Of a stretch of DNA of 9,385 nucleotides, positions 6,601 to 9,385 are shown piece by piece. The notes beneath the pieces were generated by a model. That model searched no databases and was not told where the DNA came from. It saw nothing but the letters and a program-made list of their open reading frames with translations. Made by a program: the position numbers and the translations under genes. Origin of the DNA: CAVZLD01 sp964522605 (lineage in GTDB: Bacteria > Planctomycetota > Planctomycetia > Pirellulales > Pirellulaceae); NCBI GenBank assembly GCA_964522605.1, contig CAZFWV010000269.1:1-9385 (forward strand). The letters run 5' to 3'. Positions within the stretch are counted from its first letter, which is position 1; each line of letters begins with the position of its first letter.

Positions 6601-9203
6601 ATCGGCGTACCTTGCACGTCTAGCAAAGCACCGGCCGCAATCTGGATCCGATACTCGCCTTCCCCCAAATCCTCCGGTAGCGTGAAGCTGACGGTGTTGC
6701 CGTCGATCAGAGTCAGCCCCGAGCCGGCAACGCCGTTGATGGTCAAGTCTTCCACGTCCAGCGATGTCAGCAGCAGAGCATCGGTAAAGTCCAACGTAAT
6801 GGCCGGGATCACACCACGGAGTTGCGCGTTGTCCACGATGTCACTCGCGGCCACAGCGAACGGCGGTTGCAAGCCGGTACCGCCACCAATCGCAAGCACG
6901 TATTCACCATTGGCAGCATTCACCACGATGTCCGAAGGAAGCACCTCAACATAGTGCGTCCCGCCCGCCTGGGCGGGCACCGCATACGACAAACTGACGT
7001 TACGGCCATCGTCGGCCGAATTGTCGCCGACCACGAGCGCTTGACCTTCGGCGTTGTAGACACGGACCATCGGATCCAGCTCGTTGGAGAATTCACCGGA
7101 TAAACCAGCCGGCGTCGATGTCTCGACCGTCAGCGTCGCGCCGCCTTCCAACGCAACCGCATAAAACCGGCCCTCCGAAGGCAAACTGCGGTTCGGAATC
7201 GAGACTTGGAGTTCGTAAGTCGCTCCCGAATCCACTGGGCCGATACAGCAGCTTCCCACCTCAAGGATGTATTCACCCGGTACCGCAAACTGGTGTTCAA
7301 TGTAAGAGTCGCGACCATTGACGCTCCCACCCTGACCGAACGATGGGCTGCTATCATCGCTGCTATTTAGTTCGTTCCCATTGGAATCCAAGAGACGCAG
7401 ATACGAGTCAAAGTCGCCTGACTGAAGAGAATCTCCGACAGAGCCATAATCGATGTCGAAGATCCCGATGTCACCGGCCTGGCTGACCGTGAACCGGTAC
7501 AGATCGTACGTGCCGTCCCCGGTCCCGTGAATCGTAAGGTGGGGAATCGTCTCGGACGTATTGGTGAATGAATCGCCAATGTCCGTATCGAAATTGAGAT
7601 TCCAGTCGGCGTCGTCAATGTTCTGAGCTAATTCCAGTGAATCGTTCGGCTCCGATTCCTCCAATATCTTCTGACCGGAGGCCAAGCTACCGAGAATCCA
7701 CTGCGCGCCGTCCACCGAGGGAGCAGACACGCTCCAGGCCGCATCGAGGCCGTACGCGCCCGACGTGTCGAAATCGGCGTTTCGGGTCACGAGCAAGGAG
7801 TATTCGGCGTCGAGTTTGCCCGTCACATGCAGATAATACGTACCCGCCGTGGGCGCCACGAAATTGTGGATCACCTGGTCGAAGTTCGAGCCTGGCTGCA
7901 CCACACCCGCTGCCAGGCGGCTCCCGTCGGCAGCAAGCAACGCGACCTCCGCCGATTGTCCGCTCAAGACAATTGTCGCACTCTCGTCCTGCGACAACAC
8001 AAACGAATGATAATCGTCAGCGGAGAACTCGCGGATCCGGATGTCGTCGACGTACCAGCCCTCGGGCGCCCGTCCGACCGGACCGCGCCGCGTGTCAAAC
8101 GTCCACCGCAACTCAATCGTCTGGCCCCGATACGCAGAGAGATCCACCGGATCGATCGTGGTCCACGTCGAACTCTCCGCCACGCGATCAAATCGCTGCA
8201 GCGTCGTCCAGTCCCCTCCGCTGCGAATTTCCAGTGAAGCAAAATCTACGTTTTCCGGGTTCAACCGAGTCGCAAGGACATGGCTGAAGTCCAACAGATA
8301 CTGTCGCTCTCCGTTGTCCGGCAGGGCGATCGCCGGAGAAGTGAGCGTGCCTCGCGACGGCCGGTTCTCCGGCCGCTGTTGCCCCGTCTGATAACTGCCG
8401 CCTCCGTCGGGACCTTCGTTCTGACCGTAATAAAAGCTGGTGTTCGCCGAATGCCCCGGCTGTTCGCCGCGACCTGTCGAGAGATGCCAAAGTCCTTCCA
8501 GATAAAACACTGGATTGATGGGCTCATTGTCCACCACAAAATCCTGTGCACCCGTTTCGAAGTCCGCGAGAAACACTACCTGGCTGACATGATCGGATTC
8601 CAATTCCCCAACCACTGCCGCACGAGCCGCCTCTGTCGAATCTCCCAAAGAAATGAATGTCGACTCCAGATCCTGCGCCGCCTCGAGCGAGTCATTGCTT
8701 ACCCCAACATACGATTCCTCTTCGACCGACGCGTTGAGAATCAGCCGTGCATCAAACGTCCCGACCGTGCCCGCGAAACCACCAAAATTCAACGTGTAAC
8801 TTTCCGTCGTCGCAACGGGAATCGTCTGCAGAACGGCCATCTGTCCCGATCCGCTTGCCGTCGCACTGCCCAACGTCCCGTTCGGACCAATTAGTTCTAT
8901 TGAAGGTTGCAATCCCGACGACGGCTCCACGACGACGGTAAGCGTCTGGTTACCATCAAGGACGAGCGCCAGTTGATCCACCGACTCAGTCACCGTTCCC
9001 GAGGCAGTTGTTTCGTAGATCAACGAGCCCAGTGGTTCGATCGGCTCAAATGGCCCTGCGAGAGTTGCCAGAGCCAAACGGACTTCGAGATTTTCCAATG
9101 CGAGCCGAGAATCCAGCCGCCCGTGTTTCTGAACGCGCCGACGGCGACGACGGTGCGAGATGGAAGAAATTCGCAACGCGAACCGAAGCGGAATTCGCAA
9201 CAT
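3654..9203 (-). CDS. Giant LEPR-XLL surface protein with PPC, jelly-roll, Ig-like, PA14 and dockerin domains
   Basis: A predicted exported or cell-surface protein of 1849 residues with no recognisable catalytic domain; adhesion or structure is inferred. Numbered from the ATG at 9203: Arg run 17-23 and LEPR-XLL-type motif ENLEVRLAL (37-45); copy A of a long repeat (51-478) with a jelly roll of MAM/choice-of-anchor-J type at 212-393 (GLWHLSTGRG...EGWYVDD); PPC domain starting EPNDSLELAQ (about 517-667); a second PPC-like segment (676-773); two bacterial Ig-like domains (781-877, 880-998), the latter with a calcium-type loop at 978-990; repeat copy B (1004-1427, jelly roll 1164-1339); PA14 (1457-1587); PPC-like (1608-1690); type I dockerin (1697-1756) with D1699/N1701/D1703/D1710 and D1734/D1738/D1745; and a 93-residue tail. 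The start at 9203 was chosen because GGGAG lies 7 bases upstream. ATG 9275 would add 24 residues but has no good ribosome binding site. Confidence 0.92.
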   Translation of the reverse strand: MLRIPLRFALRISSISHRRRRRRVQKHGRLDSRLALENLEVRLALATLAGPFEPIEPLGSLIYETTASGTVTESVDQLALVLDGNQTLTVVVEPSSGLQPSIELIGPNGTLGSATASGSGQMAVLQTIPVATTESYTLNFGGFAGTVGTFDARLILNASVEEESYVGVSNDSLEAAQDLESTFISLGDSTEAARAAVVGELESDHVSQVVFLADFETGAQDFVVDNEPINPVFYLEGLWHLSTGRGEQPGHSANTSFYYGQNEGPDGGGSYQTGQQRPENRPSRGTLTSPAIALPDNGERQYLLDFSHVLATRLNPENVDFASLEIRSGGDWTTLQRFDRVAESSTWTTIDPVDLSAYRGQTIELRWTFDTRRGPVGRAPEGWYVDDIRIREFSADDYHSFVLSQDESATIVLSGQSAEVALLAADGSRLAAGVVQPGSNFDQVIHNFVAPTAGTYYLHVTGKLDAEYSLLVTRNADFDTSGAYGLDAAWSVSAPSVDGAQWILGSLASGQKILEESEPNDSLELAQNIDDADWNLNFDTDIGDSFTNTSETIPHLTIHGTGDGTYDLYRFTVSQAGDIGIFDIDYGSVGDSLQSGDFDSYLRLLDSNGNELNSSDDSSPSFGQGGSVNGRDSYIEHQFAVPGEYILEVGSCCIGPVDSGATYELQVSIPNRSLPSEGRFYAVALEGGATLTVETSTPAGLSGEFSNELDPMVRVYNAEGQALVVGDNSADDGRNVSLSYAVPAQAGGTHYVEVLPSDIVVNAANGEYVLAIGGGTGLQPPFAVAASDIVDNAQLRGVIPAITLDFTDALLLTSLDVEDLTINGVAGSGLTLIDGNTVSFTLPEDLGEGEYRIQIAAGALLDVQGTPIDAFELTFYVDQTPPTVISVSIPEGEKGEVGDLTYTVEFSEPMQVDNLDETDFLLTGARENRDYVPVVWSYDDTGTVLTLDYENLPEDRYLLTLFSGGGRFEDTAQPDGFDLDGDGDGLEGGDFVVSFALDAETAVFPTPLEPSGVVGSLLYRGFVRAVVQPAEDTDDFLLDLDAHQTVTVVVEPSPELQATIQLLGPDGAVASASASVPGQQVILQTVPVSSAGAYTVVVGSVAETTGLYTVNLLLNSAAEEALTNGSLETAQDLEASFISLDADSPAARGAVTGRLDPRHAGAVLFADFETGEQGFTVENQTSTQYLDGLWHLSTGRGDQPGHSASTSFYYGQGEGPDGGGTYDLGELTPSRGRLVSPMIELPDTEKLVVDFRHVLQTRGSNPTVDVLRLQVWRESQPVWRTLQRYDSSAQSTVWTLAEPVDLSAYAGETIQLRWEFNTRQGPFGEMLEGWYVDDVWVGEITVDDYYSLTLQKGDVATIALEGQGASVTLLGANGSTLAEGDGNLATNLDQVIPNFVAETTGVYYLKVSGEIGNEYNLVVTRNAQFDIEPNENLDDEAQNVIVPGSALGAVRSNIQPGLIGEYFAINNPISDFPDYDALIPNYVQLDTQVNVAPTYDTFNGLPGLYDYFAVRWTGNVFIETAGDVTFYLNSNDGSRLFIDGELLINNGGLHGMQIVQGTTFLEPGHHQLRLEYFDNTSEAGVILSYQPVGEAQQIIPPEVLTNGVSDENDTYRVVVADGDLLIIDTRLPGGGPGQPENNLQEILELYDPNGSLLVRDSNGRLTHRAMQAGTYFVRVLAENQTRGEYILSVDQDRSTMIGDVNFDGVFDTADLTQVLQAGEYEDHVAHNSNYHEGDWTGDGEFDTQDLVLVLQLGQYESGANAEAANRMRWLDANPAAALVEDSNPRPEVPRQALGGDSTVVDDVAAPAVFPLSAQERLFDELAQDRSQDDRSAGNWLLDGEILEQLATDR
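4923..6194 (-). repeat. Copy B of the intragenic repeat of about 425 residues
   Basis: This encodes residues about 1004-1427 of the giant protein: a PPC-like beta segment with TVTVVVEPSPELQ, a linker LETAQDLEASFISL, the jelly roll, and a closing PPC-like segment ending LVVTRNAQFD. Every block has its counterpart, in the same order, in copy A at 7770-9053. Confidence 0.85.
7770..9053 (-). repeat. Copy A of the intragenic repeat of about 425 residues
   Basis: This encodes residues about 51-478: TLTVVVEPSSGLQ, then LEAAQDLESTFISL, the jelly roll, and an end at LLVTRNADFD. In the best-conserved block (DNA 8391-8495 against 5538-5642) I count 31 of 35 residues identical to copy B but only about 80 of 105 bases. 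This indicates an old duplication kept under protein-level constraint. Confidence 0.85.
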
Positions 9204-9210
9204 GGATACG

Positions 9211-9215
9211 CTCCC
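9211..9215 (-). promoter_or_regulatory. Shine-Dalgarno-like site favouring the internal start of the giant gene
   Basis: On the minus strand this reads GGGAG, seven bases before the ATG at 9203. The alternative ATG at 9275 is preceded only by GTGAAG. The shorter start also places the LEPR-XLL motif about 37 residues from the N terminus, which fits that protein class as I remember it. Confidence 0.45.
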
Positions 9216-9288
9216 GAAAACTGAATCTCGCGTCAAACGAAGAAGAGAGATCTTCGTCTGTTTTGGTGGCTTCATGCTTCACACCAAG

Positions 9289-9301
9289 ATCGCTAAGCGA
9301 T
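9289..9301. promoter_or_regulatory. 13-base palindrome upstream of the giant gene
   Basis: ATCGCT-A-AGCGAT is a perfect 6+6 inverted repeat around one central base. It ends 13 bases before ATG 9275 and 85 bases before ATG 9203. The one-base centre fits a dimer-binding DNA site better than an RNA hairpin. No regulator is identified. Confidence 0.3.
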
Positions 9302-9333
9302 GACTCAAGAATGACTTCGTTGGTTTCCAGCGA

Positions 9334-9385
<52 letters not shown>

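Noticed and set aside
7637..8287. A 216-residue plus-strand frame inside the giant gene
   Set aside because: It is a very Arg/Pro/Ser-rich shadow of a region whose minus strand encodes a conserved, duplicated jelly roll.
3654..9203. Giant protein as a secreted peptidase
   Set aside because: PPC domains are named for peptidases, but I see no catalytic triad, HExxH or other peptidase core; the protein is made only of beta-rich accessory domains and a dockerin.

Overview
The window looks like a piece of a planctomycete chromosome, probably Pirellulales-like. The evidence is the combination of gene types: a Ser/Thr kinase of the planctomycete style, an ECF sigma factor divergent from it, and a giant Cys-poor surface protein. 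That protein begins with an Arg run and a LEPR-XLL-type motif (ENLEVRLAL) and ends near a dockerin. This assignment rests on family knowledge and pattern recognition; no search was run.

Layout from left to right. Positions 146-1792 (minus) carry a Ser/Thr protein kinase with intact catalytic residues, a very long insert in the kinase fold, and a single C-terminal membrane segment. A spacer of about 360 bases separates it from a divergent ECF-type sigma factor at 2152-2772 (plus). Converging on the sigma gene is a 124-residue STAS-domain protein at 2944-3318 (minus), with a strong ribosome binding site and its own predicted promoter about 130 bases upstream. Positions 3654-9203 (minus; longest possible start 9275) encode a protein of about 1850 residues. 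It is built from PPC-like beta domains, two copies of a MAM/choice-of-anchor-J-like jelly roll, two bacterial Ig-like domains, a PA14 domain and a type I dockerin. The right edge (9338-9385) holds a GC-rich repeat that can form alternative hairpins.

The kinase, sigma factor and STAS protein together could be a phosphorylation-controlled transcription switch, since kinase-linked ECF sigma factors are a known planctomycete theme. No anti-sigma factor or PP2C phosphatase is visible, so the wiring is inference. The giant gene is the only other substantial gene and is a candidate structural or adhesive output, but nothing in the sequence proves the switch controls it.

The points most worth following are four. 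The N-terminal RGER...RxPxLA module of the kinase recurs inside its catalytic domain. The giant protein holds a duplication of about 425 residues whose protein sequence is better conserved than its DNA. Its only two cysteines are adjacent. The sigma factor has a Gln where ECF factors usually have an acidic residue in region 2.2.
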